In this document: positions 24,656 through 35,129 of the stretch, in pieces
Layout of the letters: each line of letters opens with the position of its first letter
Position numbering within the stretch: the stretch's first letter is position 1
Assembly (NCBI GenBank): GCA_037903355.1
Contig: JBAJFE010000012.1
Location: 248,001-312,000, forward strand
DNA from: Trichuris trichiura
Lineage: Eukaryota; Nematoda; Enoplea; Trichinellida; Trichuridae
Length of the DNA: 64,000 nucleotides
Direction: 5' to 3'
Made by a program: the position numbers and the translations under genes
Notes under the pieces: model-generated
Databases searched by the model: none
Told to the model about the DNA's origin: nothing
Seen by the model: only the letters and a program-made list of their open reading frames with translations

Positions 24656-24735
24656 GGTGACCGAAGATTGCATTGGCAGAATGTATTTCTGCCACAAACG
24701 TACCAATGTTATGAAAACATTCGAAATTTTTTCAC
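24656..24735 (+). ncRNA. Candidate SL/snRNA-like structured RNA, copy 1
   Basis: Within the 5S spacer. Hairpin 1 is GGCAGA-ATGTATT-TCTGCC (24675-24693), hairpin 2 is AATGTT-ATGAA-AACATT (24705-24721), followed by a single-stranded U-rich site GAAATTTTTTCAC (24723-24735) resembling an Sm-binding site. A GU lies in the hairpin 1 loop, as in spliced-leader RNAs, where the donor sits in stem-loop 1. The 5' end chosen (GGTGACC) is a guess. Confidence 0.35.
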
Positions 24736-25264
24736 TTCATGATCTCGTCTAGATTTTACAATCCTGCGTGTATTCGTCCAACACGAGCAACGTCGAAAAA
24801 TGCTGAAACGCTAATCTACCAGCGCCTTTTTCTCTGACGATCATGCACGATCCGTTTCCACGAGTGCTAGACCAGTAGCACTATCTCATTAGGACCCCTG
24901 AGCACTACTGAGATAATTGTGCATCTCTCGCACAGTGGGGACGCGGCAACAGTCAGGAATGTTTCCGTCCACTCCAATTTAAAGCACTTGTTTTCGTCCG
25001 CATATCCTATTTTCGGAAATAGGCCGACCGTAAGCAGCAAATGCCTGCAACTTCCAAAACTGCAGATCGAGAAGGGCGCAGCAGCACGTATGCGGACAGA
25101 ATCCGTCAGCTAGGCGACACTAATACGCGTCCGTAGGATTAGTGAACTTCCTCGTTTTAGATTGTACTGATGGAGGATCAGTTAGTGAACATGCGGAAGT
25201 TTACTATTCGTTTCACAGCATTGTCTCTGTTCTGCGATTGGGAAAGCACGTCACGGCCGCACTT

Positions 25265-25383
25265 GCCTACGATCATACTACGTTGAAAGCACCGCATCCC
25301 ATCAGAGCTGCGAAGTTAAGGGACGTTAGGCTGAGCTAGCACTACGGTTGCAGGCAACATGGGAACATTCAGTGTGGTTGGGC
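25265..25383 (+). pseudogene. 5S rRNA-like copy 2
   Basis: 119 nt from GCCTACGATC to GTGGTTGGGC, followed by CTTTTTG as pol III terminator. The first 70 nt are close to nematode 5S (CATCCC, GAAGTTAAG, ACGTTAGG); the rest is diverged. Probably not a functional ribosomal gene, but the best preserved copy here. Confidence 0.82.
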
Positions 25384-25493
25384 CTTTTTGCCGGTGTCTT
25401 CTGTTTTGCAAGAGAGGCCTGCATGATTCGCTCAGCGTTCGGTTACTTCAGACAACACACGTCTTTGAGTGATAAGCAAATTCGTGTCCCGCA

Positions 25494-25573
25494 GGAGACC
25501 GAAGATTGCGTTGGCACAATGTATTTGTGCCATCAACGTACCAATGTTATTGAAACATTCGAAATTTTTTCAC
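25494..25573 (+). ncRNA. Candidate SL/snRNA-like structured RNA, copy 2
   Basis: Same layout as at 24656. Hairpin 1 is GGCACA-ATGTATT-TGTGCC (25513-25531), in which one base pair changed on both sides relative to copy 1 (G-C to C-G) while the loop is unchanged. It extends by CGTTG/CAACG. Hairpin 2 (25543-25559) and the identical U-rich site follow. The compensatory change argues for a selected RNA fold. Confidence 0.38.
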
Positions 25574-25883
25574 TTCATGATCTCCTGCAGATTTTATAAT
25601 CCCGCATGTATTCGTACGAATACTAAGCTAAATGCAACAGGTGAATGATAGCTCACCATAGTAACATGAGCTATTAGCATTACGCGCAGTTTTGAGAGGA
25701 CATAAGCATAGAGAAAACTGCTTTCTCAGGTCACATCGTGCAATCCTACCACTACATACACAAAAAAAATACTGCGCTGCTATTATGTTCAGCAGCGATT
25801 TGCCAATCTCTGCAAAAAATTAAGTCAGTGTTTTCTGAAGACAAACGGTACTGACTCAAGTCCGCGTATAACGAGGGCCTACG

Positions 25884-26869
25884 GTATTTCTAACTGTTCC
25901 ACCACCATCACTGTCTCTGCAAGAGACGCTTGTAGCTGTAAAGGCAGACAGGAACCGCCTCTTGGATAAGCCGGGGAGGAACAACAAGAGTGCTATTGTT
26001 CTAAACGCTGTTCCATCAAAGCTGCAACTGCTTCCAATTTGCAGTGCCAGGAATACAGGGGCGCGGGTACGTCGCCACAAATCACATGAACGAAGAGGCA
26101 ACGGCGAAATTTCTCTTCTTCCGAAAACAATTGCAAAGCGCTGCGCAACGGACGGTCTTTAGGCAACAACTGACGGGAAGTATGCATGGCAGGGCGCATT
26201 GCCCCACGTTTGGTTGATTGCTAGGAGAAGCGCCTGACCTTTCTCGGCAACAATCCTAACGTGTACGTGAACCACGGGATCGTTTCCGGCCGCTTGAGCT
26301 GGTTTACTCAGCTGGTCACCGCTACACGCGCCATTCTGCGCAACGCGAATTGCGATAGACCACCAGGATGTGAACGTCAAATTACGACATATCATTTCAG
26401 TGGCACAATAATGCTTTTTCTCCAGTTGTCAAACAGAAGCATTGACAGGCGGATTTCTTGGCAATCTGATATTTGAATCAGTCGCCTAAAGACAAACAGC
26501 TGCGCTAAAATTATGGTCCAGCTGCTACAAAATTTCGCCAGCATTTTCACCGCCATTGTGCGACAAGGAACGTACATAAGCAAACGATTGAGCATTAAAG
26601 TTGAGGAAATAAAATGTCGGTAAACAGAGCGCTCCCGGTTGCAAGGAAGAAGCTGAGAGATTACGTGTGCCGTAATCCCGTATCTTTGACCTTTTTCCAG
26701 TGGAATCAGCCGCCCTGCAGCGCACACGCGCAGCAGAGATGACAGCCTAGTATCAGTATAAAAGAAGAGAGCGGATTGCATCAGTCACACTCCTATTTTA
26801 ATTAAGGCAATGGAAAGGAAACTTCTGTTTGCACGGGTTTTCCTGCTACCGGTGGCTACGTTGCAAACT
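25884..26869. repeat. Segmental duplication, copy B
   Basis: Copy of 20736-21720 (see there), inserted between 5S units. It ends abruptly after the GCTACGTTGCAAAC part of the Kunitz signal-peptide exon and joins 5S spacer sequence. Confidence 0.93.
26757..26764 (+). promoter_or_regulatory. Duplicated TATA box
   Basis: TATAAAAG with a TCAGTC initiator-like motif, identical in layout to the Kunitz promoter. It could still drive transcription into the truncated exon and the adjoining 5S relic. Confidence 0.55.
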
Positions 26870-26920
26870 GCTGTGCCAGTCAGCGGCTACGATGACCTCC
26901 TTAGGATCATACTGCGTTGA
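26810..26920 (+). pseudogene. Truncated Kunitz signal-peptide exon fused to a 5S relic
   Basis: The ATG and the hydrophobic leader are preserved up to the codon where copy B ends. The frame then runs into 5S-unit sequence and stops after about 37 codons. No Kunitz domain follows. Confidence 0.8.
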
Positions 26921-27018
26921 ACGCACCGCATCCTGTTAGATCTACGTACGTAAGGAACGTTAGCCCGGACTAGTACAACGGTTGGAGATGACGTCCAAAC
27001 ACTCAGTGCGGTAGGTCC
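26899..27018 (+). pseudogene. 5S rRNA-like copy 3
   Basis: GGATCATACTGCGTTGAACG and a diverged TACGTAAGGAACGTTAG region. The T-run terminator has become CCCTTC. Clearly degenerate. Confidence 0.7.
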
Positions 27019-27129
27019 CTTCTGCCCATAGCTTCAGTTTTGGTAGAGAGCCCTGCGCCGAAAATTCATCGTGCGCTTACCTCTCGAAACATTTGCCCTT
27101 GGCGTCATACGCAAATTCTTATCCTACAG

Positions 27130-27205
27130 CAGACGGAAGACTGCATACGCACAATGTATTCATGCCATGAACGCATCGCGTTACTACCTGTTTCGAGATT
27201 TTCTC
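27130..27205 (+). ncRNA. Structured RNA relic, copy 3
   Basis: The hairpin 1 loop CACAATGTATT and the U-rich site (GAGATTTTCTCAC) are recognisable, but stem pairing is weaker and hairpin 2 is lost. A decayed paralogue of the loci at 24656 and 25494. Confidence 0.3.
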
Positions 27206-27726
27206 ACTTGCTGAAGTCTTGTGGATTCTACAACCCTGCATCTGCTTGTGCAACAAGTCGGACGTAGAAAAATTGCGAAACGGTAGTCTACCACGGTCAG
27301 TTTCTATCACAATGATGCGCGATCCGCTTACGCGAGTGGCACACTGTAACGATTATCTCATTAAGACCGGAGCACCACTGAGACAATCCTACATCAATCG
27401 CACAGTTGGGAAGCGGGAACAGTCAGAGATTTTTTCCTCCACCGCAAGTTAAACCATTTGTTTTCAACCGCATATGGTGTAATCGGTAACAGGCCGACCA
27501 GAAGCAGGAAATGCCTCCAACTTGCAAAACTGGAGATCGAGAACGGCGCAACACTTATGCGGATAGGATCCGGTAGCTAGGCGACACTAATCAGCGCTTG
27601 TAGCATTAGTAAACTTCCTCTTTTTAAATTGGATTCATGGAGGATCAGTTAGTGAACATGCGGAAATTTACTATTCGTTTCACAGCATTGTCTCTGTTGT
27701 GCGACTGGGAAAGCACGCCTCCATTC

Positions 27727-27753
27727 GCCTACGATCATACTACGTTGAAAGCG
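27727..27753 (+). pseudogene. 5S rRNA-like copy 4, truncated
   Basis: Only the first about 26 nt (GCCTACGATCATACTACG...) remain before unrelated sequence begins, which marks the right boundary of the relic array. Confidence 0.75.
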
Positions 27754-28526
27754 GTTCGTTCGGCTATTAAGAAACTCCAATTCAAGGGTACATCTTCACT
27801 ATTACAATCTCGTTCAACAGTTCACTCATGCTACTTCAGCTGATCGTCATTGTGCAGAACGTTAATGTTTTTTCATGTGTCAACAGCACTGTACGAAGCG
27901 GGTAGAAAAGTAAAGCCGATGTTGGAACTGACAGTTTTAAAAGCTATATGCGGGCATTGCCAACTGGCAGTTGAGCTCATATGGCATTTTATCATTGTAA
28001 GATTCACATTTAATGCTAGTCATCGAATTTTGCTACATCTGTAGAGAGATATTCAACTTGTCCCTTCTTGATTTTTTAATAGATCGAATCGCGTTTCGTT
28101 GTCTACTATTTATCAGATTTGTAAGTTTAAAAAGTCGTTATTTTCTCATGTTTTGCAATTAAACGTTCAAGAGGACTTAGCTAGAATAACTTTTATGCTT
28201 CAGTGTGCTTCTCGTTGTCTGTACGTTAAAATCTTTAATTTATCCAAATTAAGTTGCTTAACTTTAGCTGAAGGAGAGATTTAGTTTGACTTGTCTTTTT
28301 ATTATTGTTTAGTGATACACATTCCTGCTAATGTAATGAAGTAAGTGCACAACAGAACCTTGATTATCGTTAAGGCCAATGAAAAGTTCGAATCCTTAAA
28401 GTGAAATCGTGTTTTCATTCATAGAGGAAGGCCTTCCTGCGCAGGTGCAGATTGCCACAGTAAGATTATAGCTGCTTAGTTCCTTCCTTTTAATCCTACT
28501 TCGTTAACTCAATGGATGAACTACGC
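27754..28526. other. Intergenic, no gene recognised
   Basis: Open frames of 61-64 codons only. Nothing recognised. Confidence 0.4.
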
Positions 28527-28534
28527 TGTAATCC

Positions 28535-31500
28535 CTAGGTTCTCAAAGTAGGTGATATCGCCCCCTAGGGGCGATGGGAAACCCGTGCGGGGGCGTTGAG
28601 AATCAAATAAGAGGAACTCTGGCAGAATTGTCTCTAGCGCAAAATGGCTCTCAGAAAGACCGGCGTAAGAAGGGCCTTTCTTAACTCGTTGTCGCCAGAA
28701 GTGGAGGCGGCAACTTTAAAGGAGTTCAAGTGGGGATGGAGGCGCAATTGAACAATGGCGTTTTTCATGGCTCAACTCCGCCAGAAGTGGAGGCGGCAAG
28801 TTCAAAGTAGGTCAAGTGGGGATTGCTTACAGTTCATTCTATTCTGCCCTAGCCTAAGCTTACACATGTGTATGTCCATTGTGTTCTGCGTGCCAGCAAT
28901 CCATGCACAGCTGTTTCATTCCTTCACGTCCACTGTTCCTTTGTTCCACTGCGCTCTTAAACCTCACTTGACCTTCTTTGAAAGTGCCTCCTCCAATTCC
29001 GGCGGAAACGAGTTAAAAAAGATCCGGTGCGGCAACCTGTCAGCTAAATTCCTTTCGCACCCTGGTGGTCACCTTACTCGTTCAACCCTGTATTTAAGCT
29101 AACACTTTCTGGGCGCAGAGTCTTTCTGTGATTCTTCCCACTTGGGTTCTTCCGTATTCCTGTTTCGTCATCGGAGGATTTTCGTTTCTGTTCCGTGTGC
29201 CGTGTTCCGCCAACATTGTACGGTATCTTACCTTTGTACAAGACATGCTCGTGAATATATATGTATTTTTTTCTCGTTCTTGCCGTTTACTGCAAATAAA
29301 CGGAATCGTTGCCGCAACGTCTCAGCCCTCTAATACAGCAACGACAAGAACCATCATTTCGTGGCCTTCTTTCAATGACGGAAGTATGAAAGAAACGCAG
29401 GCAGTACAGGTCAGACTATTTGAAGTATGGTTTTATCCAATCACCTGCGAATAAATGGCGACCTCTATGTTTGATTTGTGGTAGAGTGTTTTTGAACGAA
29501 TCTATGAAAGCATCGAGGCTACAACACCACATTAATAGAGTACATCCAGACATGCGTGACAAGACGTCAGCTACTTTCAGTCGCTTCGCCAGAAATTTTG
29601 TACAAGGAAAACATTGCCACGTATGTTGCCACCGGCACCAGAAAAAGATAAATATGGCCTGCGTGCGTCTTATACCATTTCATTACTGATTGCAAAATGT
29701 GGAAAGCCACATAAGATTGGGGGAACACTGTTGCTTCCCGTGATTAGCGAAGTTATTCAGACTGTACTGCACATGTCACCAAGTAAAATAATCAGAAGGA
29801 TGCCTCTGAGTAATGACATCGTGCAAGGAAGGATTGACGAAATGAGCAACGACGTAGAACGCACTCTATGCGACTTCTTGAGAGCAACGCATTTTTCTTT
29901 GCAGCTTGATTAATCGATCCTACCTAACAATGAAGCATTATTATTAGGTTATGTCAGATTCGTAATGGATGAAGCACTGGTACAGGAACTGCAGTTTGCC
30001 ACACAGTTGCAGACAGATACCAAAGAAGAAACCGTATTTCCTTGCTGTAGAAAAATGTTTCACGGATAAAAACATGCCTATGGCGAACATAGTTGCTGTG
30101 GCAAGCGATGGAGCACCGTCGATGGTGGGCTGCTACCGCGGCTTTCTTGCACATTTGAAGCAGCTCGTTCCTGGCCTTTTGGCGGTTCATTGCGTCATTC
30201 ACCGACAGCATTTAGCCACAAGACGCTTGAGCGAACGATTAAACTGATCACTCCAGTTGGTTCTTACAGCGGTTAATACCATCGAAAGTAAATCGCTGAA
30301 TGAGAGATTATTCAGACAGCTTGGTGAACAGAATGATGAAGACTTCAATCGCCTGTTACTTCACACTGAAGTTCGCTGGTTGTCAAAGGGTGCTTGTTTA
30401 ACTCGCTTTTACAGCCTCTTTGACACAGTTCTAGAACTTTTGTGATGTGTGAACCCTTCTCTGCGAGAAAAGTTAAAGAAAAACAAGAAGGGCATCGCGT
30501 ATCTGGCAGACATATACTACAAATTCAATGCAATGAACTTGCAGCTCCAAGGCAGTGACTTAAACTTGATTAAAACGAAAGGAGTTATATCTGCTTTCGT
30601 CGCGAAATTGCCAATTTTCAAACGAAACTTACGGGCCGGTGAGTTCTATCAGTTTCTCCTTCTAGCTGCACTGAAGGAGGAAGAGGACATCGCTGAACAA
30701 GAAGATGACGTGTACTGTCAACACTTGGAAATGCTGCACGCTAACTTCACGGAACTCTTCACTGATTTCCTTAACTTGAGAAGTCCACAGTGGGCAATAG
30801 ACCCTATGTCCAACGTCGGCGAAGCGGAGATGGAATTGCAGGAAGAACCGATTGAAATGCAAAGCAATGAAGAGCTGAAAGTGGAATGGAAAAACGGATA
30901 TCAGCAGTTTTAGCTACAGCGCGAAATAAGGGAGCTGTATCCGCTGTTATGGGCTGCTGTAGAAAACACCCTTATTGCGTTTCCATTGTCTTATCTAGCA
31001 GAATGCGGATTTAGCGCAGTTACGGCGCTGCTAAGTAGCAAAAGAGAAGTCGGCTGGACATAGTGAATCGAGGCGACCTTAGACTGATGATGACAAAGAT
31101 GCAGCCAAACATAAACAACTTGCTCGTACTGCACCAAGCACACCCATCACATTGAGTAGTGTCCGTTCATTTGCAGTCGCAAACTTGCGTTATAGTTTCT
31201 TTTGTATTTTCTCGCTTAAGCGTTTTCACTTCAATCTGGTTCCACTACAATTCTTTTTGGTGTACATAAGAAAACAAACAGACGCACACTGATTGTTTTT
31301 TTCAGGAAAGACTAATGAATGCTTCTTGCATATGTGACTCCATGTCCTGAAAAATATGACAAGAGACGTGAAAAGCAAGCAGAAATTTTCACATCATAAA
31401 GTGGTTGGTGGAAAAGCAGGAGTGGTATAGTACGCCTTTCACGTGACGAGCAATTGAAGTTTTTTGTGCAAAATGTTCTCACGAGTAGCGGTTTTGCAAA

Positions 31501-31676
31501 AATTCCCATCAGGGGCGACGGAGGGAAGTTTTTGAAAACCTACTAACCTTCCGGCTATGCCACGTCCAACCTTTCAGCCAATCAGCGCGCTCAAACTTGA
31601 CCAATCAGAATTGGGGGCTCTAGCGCTCGGGAACGTTTACAGGGGGGCGATGGAGCAAAAAGTTTGAGAACCTATG
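28535..31676 (+). mobile_element. Full-length hAT DNA transposon, inactive
   Basis: About 3.1 kb bounded by TIRs (CCTAGGTTCTCAAAG on the left, GTTTGAGAACCTATG on the right) with the perfect 8-bp target duplication CTGTAATC (28527-28534 and 31677-31684). Subterminal CGCCCCC / GGGGGGCGATGG and direct copies of CGCCAGAAGTGGAGGCGGCAA (near 28693 and 28779) lie inside the left end. Confidence 0.92.
29420..31100 (+). pseudogene. hAT transposase pseudogene (BED zinc finger type)
   Basis: Successive frames encode an N-terminal BED/C2H2-like finger (WRPLCLICGRVF ... HHINRVHPD), ISLLIAKCGKPHKIGG, the catalytic-region ASDGAPSMVG and VIHRQHLA, TEVRWLSKGACLTRF and a C-terminal dimerisation-type FPLSYLAECGFSAVT. 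The order is that of the SCAND3/ZBED-related hAT family. Frameshifts near 29620 and 29940 and stops near 29912, 30246, 30444 and 30911 break it, so it cannot make a full protein although the transposon ends are intact. Confidence 0.88.
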
Positions 31677-31684
31677 CTGTAATC

Positions 31685-32789
31685 GAAAGCCTAAAACGGT
31701 TGCACTGAAACAGGTTTTCCGTCGACCTCTATTTTCAGAAATAATAACGCAAAATTTTTGAGCTGTTACAAGAAAAAAATTGAACAGCCGGTATTTAAAC
31801 AAGCTTAGCGATAGAAGAGCGCATGAAGATCGGGGAAAGCAATGCTCATGAAGAAACAGATTCTGAGAAGGAAAAAAGACTTTTCAAACATAAATGCGAT
31901 AATTGCGATACTGAAACGTAATTAGCTTATGACATAGAAGATCGCAGGTTTCAATAATGCATGCTGATGACACAATTCAGTCGCTATCAATAAGTTCAAA
32001 AAGAATCTGAAGAAAGTGACTAAGGTGACGTGGAAGAATGAGTTCTCTTGGGGCGACAAGGTGCTTCAATGTATTGCCTATTGAATTACACTAATGAAGT
32101 TCAGCAGCAGGCCTGAACTTTACAACATGAAACGCTCTGTCTTCCATGAGCAAGCAATTATAAAAATAAGTTTGACTTTTTCATCGGCGCCGTGCTACAA
32201 CTTATAGCTGGGTTTCTGAAGCGTAAAAAAGGGAAGAAAAGGTACTTTTTGATTTGGGCAAACTCGTCAGCTTCACAGTGAAACATATGAATGCCCATTT
32301 TCATTGCGCCTTATTGACTGGATGATTGCGTCCACTTGCTAACGTTTAAACGTGAATTTTGCTTATGACGAGATGCTATTGCTCATAGCTACCCTTTCTT
32401 CAAAATGCAATAGTATTGAAGATGTGATCTTTTGGTACGAGACAGCATGTTTTCGTAATAGAATAGCTTTATTACGGAGAGAGTCCCGTTTAATGTGCGA
32501 TAAAATCTTCAACCCCGGAGCTTTCGGGTCACCTGAGACCGCTGAAGACGGGACTCTCTCCCTAATAAAGCTATTTCATTATGAAAACGCAATAGTAAGA
32601 CATTACCTGTATTACTATCACTTAAGTTTCTTAGCAGCACGAAAGCAATGCTGTTTGACTGAATTGCCATCCTTTCCGCAAGTGACGAAGCAACGAAGAC
32701 ATTTAAGGTCATTCTTTGCATTTGCTTGGTTATTGCAAAAACTACAAGCGATCACTTTTAGTCAGACGTTCCCAAAGCACGTCATCTCA
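31685..32789. other. Intergenic repeat region with a fold-back hammerhead-derived element
   Basis: An inverted repeat (about 32461-32490 against 32547-32577; AATAGCTTTATTA...GAGAGTCCCGT) encloses GGAGCTTTCGGGTC followed by ACCGCTGAAGACGGG. These are the hammerhead stem II/III half and an inverted core half, so the ribozyme is scrambled. The sequence before it (GGTACGAGACAGCATGTTTTC) matches 51514-51535. The 155-codon frame at 32352-32819 runs through this structure and is not a gene. Confidence 0.6.
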
Positions 32790-34690
32790 TTACGGAACAG
32801 TCACGTCACTCTGAGGTGACAGTGCATGCGCTTTATAACGTTTCTTCTCAGTCAGAGCGCGCGGATCGTGCAGTATTGCTGCGAAGGAGACTCCCTAAAA
32901 TGGAACATCATAAATGTGTTAGTTCATCTTATCTCGATGTAATTAGAATACGAACTTGTGTCTTTGCTGCATCAAGAAAAGCGCGATTTCCAGTTATGGT
33001 CACTGCCTTCAATGAATCACCGGTGCCAAAAATAACCTGAACATCCGAACTGGAATTAATTTGGGCAGGCAGAAATGAATAGCGCATTACAATAGTACGC
33101 GGCTTAATCTTGCTGCTTAAGGTGAGCTTCTTAGCCCTTTCCGATACGCAATCTTCAACAACTTCAATTCGAGACAACAAATTTTTTGCGCGAAGTTGTT
33201 CTTCGGGTCCACCGACATCTTTCAAAATTTTCATAAAGGAATCAACAGCCGTTTGGCAGCAAATTAATTTGCGAGGAGCTGAAACGCACCTTTTGTGATG
33301 TGGAAGAACAAAAAGGCTTCTTACGACTGATCTGGGCGTCAATGAATGGCCACACGCTGCTCTTCCTTTCCCATTCAGCTTGCATGTTAATCAACGGTTC
33401 GTCGTACACATAATTTGACCCTCCAAAACACATGTCCGACACATAGGTCATCATCGTACTAAGATCAAGGTTAATGGTCAGCGATTTTTCCTTCTCGATA
33501 GAGGATTCAAATTCCACGTAGCTTTCCCAATTCCATAAAGAAACTTCTTGGTTTTCAAGGCCCTCATTATCATCAACGTATTCTTCTTCTTCTTCTTCTT
33601 CGTCACTGCTATCGTAAGTATACCTTACAGGCAAATCCACCAAAGAAGCTTGAACTTGGACACCGAGTTTCAACAAACGACGAGCTAAAGGTTCCGCTGC
33701 TCCGTGGCAAAACCGAAACACAATTACTGGACGTTTGAAACGATGGACATTGGAGTCGGCAGTTTCCAAAAATTGCTCTGCTTGCGCAAGCAAGTTCTGA
33801 CGACCAGACTGAGGAGGACCTGAGGAAATAAAACATACAATAATAAAAATTGAAATAACACAAAGCAGGATAGTAGGATAAGCTCTATCAACATAGGCGG
33901 GGTTAAGGTTGGGCCTGCAAGTTATAAAAGCTGACTGGAAAGTTTAGTTTCTGCTTAGTCACGTGAACAAAGTTCATTGCATCAACCATAATAAGAACAA
34001 AGGCGGCTAATGATTCTCCGATGACAGATAATAAATAGAAAAAGGGAAACAAAATTATGCAAACCTGCTTAAGAAGAAAGGCTTGAATTAGAACTACAAA
34101 AAATAAACCGCCATATAAGATTAGGCTCATAGGCGAACTTTAAACATGCCTATAAATAGAAGCAGCAGAATACGCACATGTCATTTCTAGAAAACAGCGT
34201 GAAGGTTCTCGAGCTATCACTTTGATCCAAGTTGCCCCATTGTTGGCTACAACATCCACAATCAGTGGAACGCCGTCACGATCGAGAAAAACCTTCAGGA
34301 GACCAGTAACGCTTGGCACTGAGACGCACGTTAGCACAACTTCAACTAGCTGCTTCAGATTTGAGCAAAACACCGCCTGATGCAAGTTACGGTCATTAAA
34401 AGACTTTGCCTGCAAAGAAGTATCAATAGGTGAGGAAAAGGTGCATCGAAACAACTCAGTTCTACCTCTTCCAAACTGATTACTTCACGCTCAATTCGCC
34501 TTTGCAACTTTTCCACACCTTCTACGAGATGCTTAAAGTCACCCAATAACCGAATGCAATTTTTGCCAATTTCGATAAGATCGTCTACTACGTCCTCTGG
34601 TTCCTTTCCATCGGCAAGATTTTGCGATAGCAGAAGCCAAGAAGATTTGAGCATTTCAGCGGGCGACGAACTTTCTTCATTCTCACCCAT
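32790..34690 (-). CDS. UPF0415 / C7orf25 homologue (DUF1308)
   Basis: Six minus-strand exons: 34466-34690, 34178-34409, 33325-33819, 33091-33278, 32956-33036 and 32790-32894; 1326 nt, 441 aa (human C7orf25 is about 420). Introns are 56, 358, 46, 54 and 61 nt; the 358-nt intron and its donor (T|GTGCGT) are the least certain. Recognised segments in order: VVANNGATWIKVIARE; LLAQAEQFLETA; PVIVFRFCHGAAEPLARRL; an acidic DSSDEEEEEEEYVDD insert; NLDLSTMMTYVSDMCFGG; GGPEEQLRAKNLLSRIEVV; VIFGTGDSLKAVTIT; and the C-terminal HDPRALTEKK. The molecular function of this conserved family is not established. The last exon was found only by following splice phase and the family's conserved end. Confidence 0.88.
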
Positions 34691-35129
34691 AAACGGCTTC
34701 TCGAGAGCCGTTCACCAGCTGTTCCCTGTCGAAAACGGCAAAACAATCAAAGAGGAAGAAGAATAGCATAAATTTGAACTTTAAGCGATTAATAGGTTTG
34801 CGAAATCACAAGCAAAATAGGCGAAATGAACATAAAAACTAGCAATTCCGTCCTATACCCACAAAAACATATTAACAGTACGGTAGAATAGAATGCAGGT
34901 ACCTAACGCATGGAACATCTGCAAACCGTAAGCACATCTCATTTAGCTAATTTTGCCTGAATAAGTGGAATAATGTACAGCATCTCACCTGTGGATTATT
35001 ATTTATTTTATTTTATTCCATTTTATTAATAACGCGCATCTGGAAGTTAAATTAAGCAACTTGTAAACTGGATGTCAAAATAGAAATGAATTGGAGCAAT
35101 GATTATCGTGGAGTAATGATTATTGTTCA
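34691..35129. other. Intergenic; C7orf25 promoter side
   Basis: AT-rich; contains a TTTATTTTATTTTATTCC run near 34999-35025. Nothing else recognised. Confidence 0.45.

Larger units (their letters stand above)
24427..27753 (+). repeat. Decayed tandem 5S rDNA-type repeat units
   Basis: Four 5S-like segments start at 24427, 25265, about 26899 and 27727. The first and second are about 838 bp apart and the third and fourth about 828 bp, so they define a unit near 835 bp. Spacers are recognisably homologous between units, including the TAAGCAAATTC and GGATCAGTTAGTGAACATG segments. Between units 2 and 3 the array is interrupted by the duplicated Kunitz promoter segment. Confidence 0.88.

Noticed and set aside
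24427..27753. Functional 5S rRNA genes
   Set aside because: All four copies are altered in the 3' half or truncated; only the first two keep a T-run terminator.
29085..29340. Possible solo LTR inside the hAT element (TATTTAAG ... AATAAACGG)
   Set aside because: No duplicated flanks and no TG...CA boundaries; more simply the 5' untranslated part of the transposon.
32352..32819. 155-codon plus-strand frame
   Set aside because: It crosses a fold-back repeat with a scrambled hammerhead and overlaps the last exon of the C7orf25 homologue on the other strand; no domain is recognisable.
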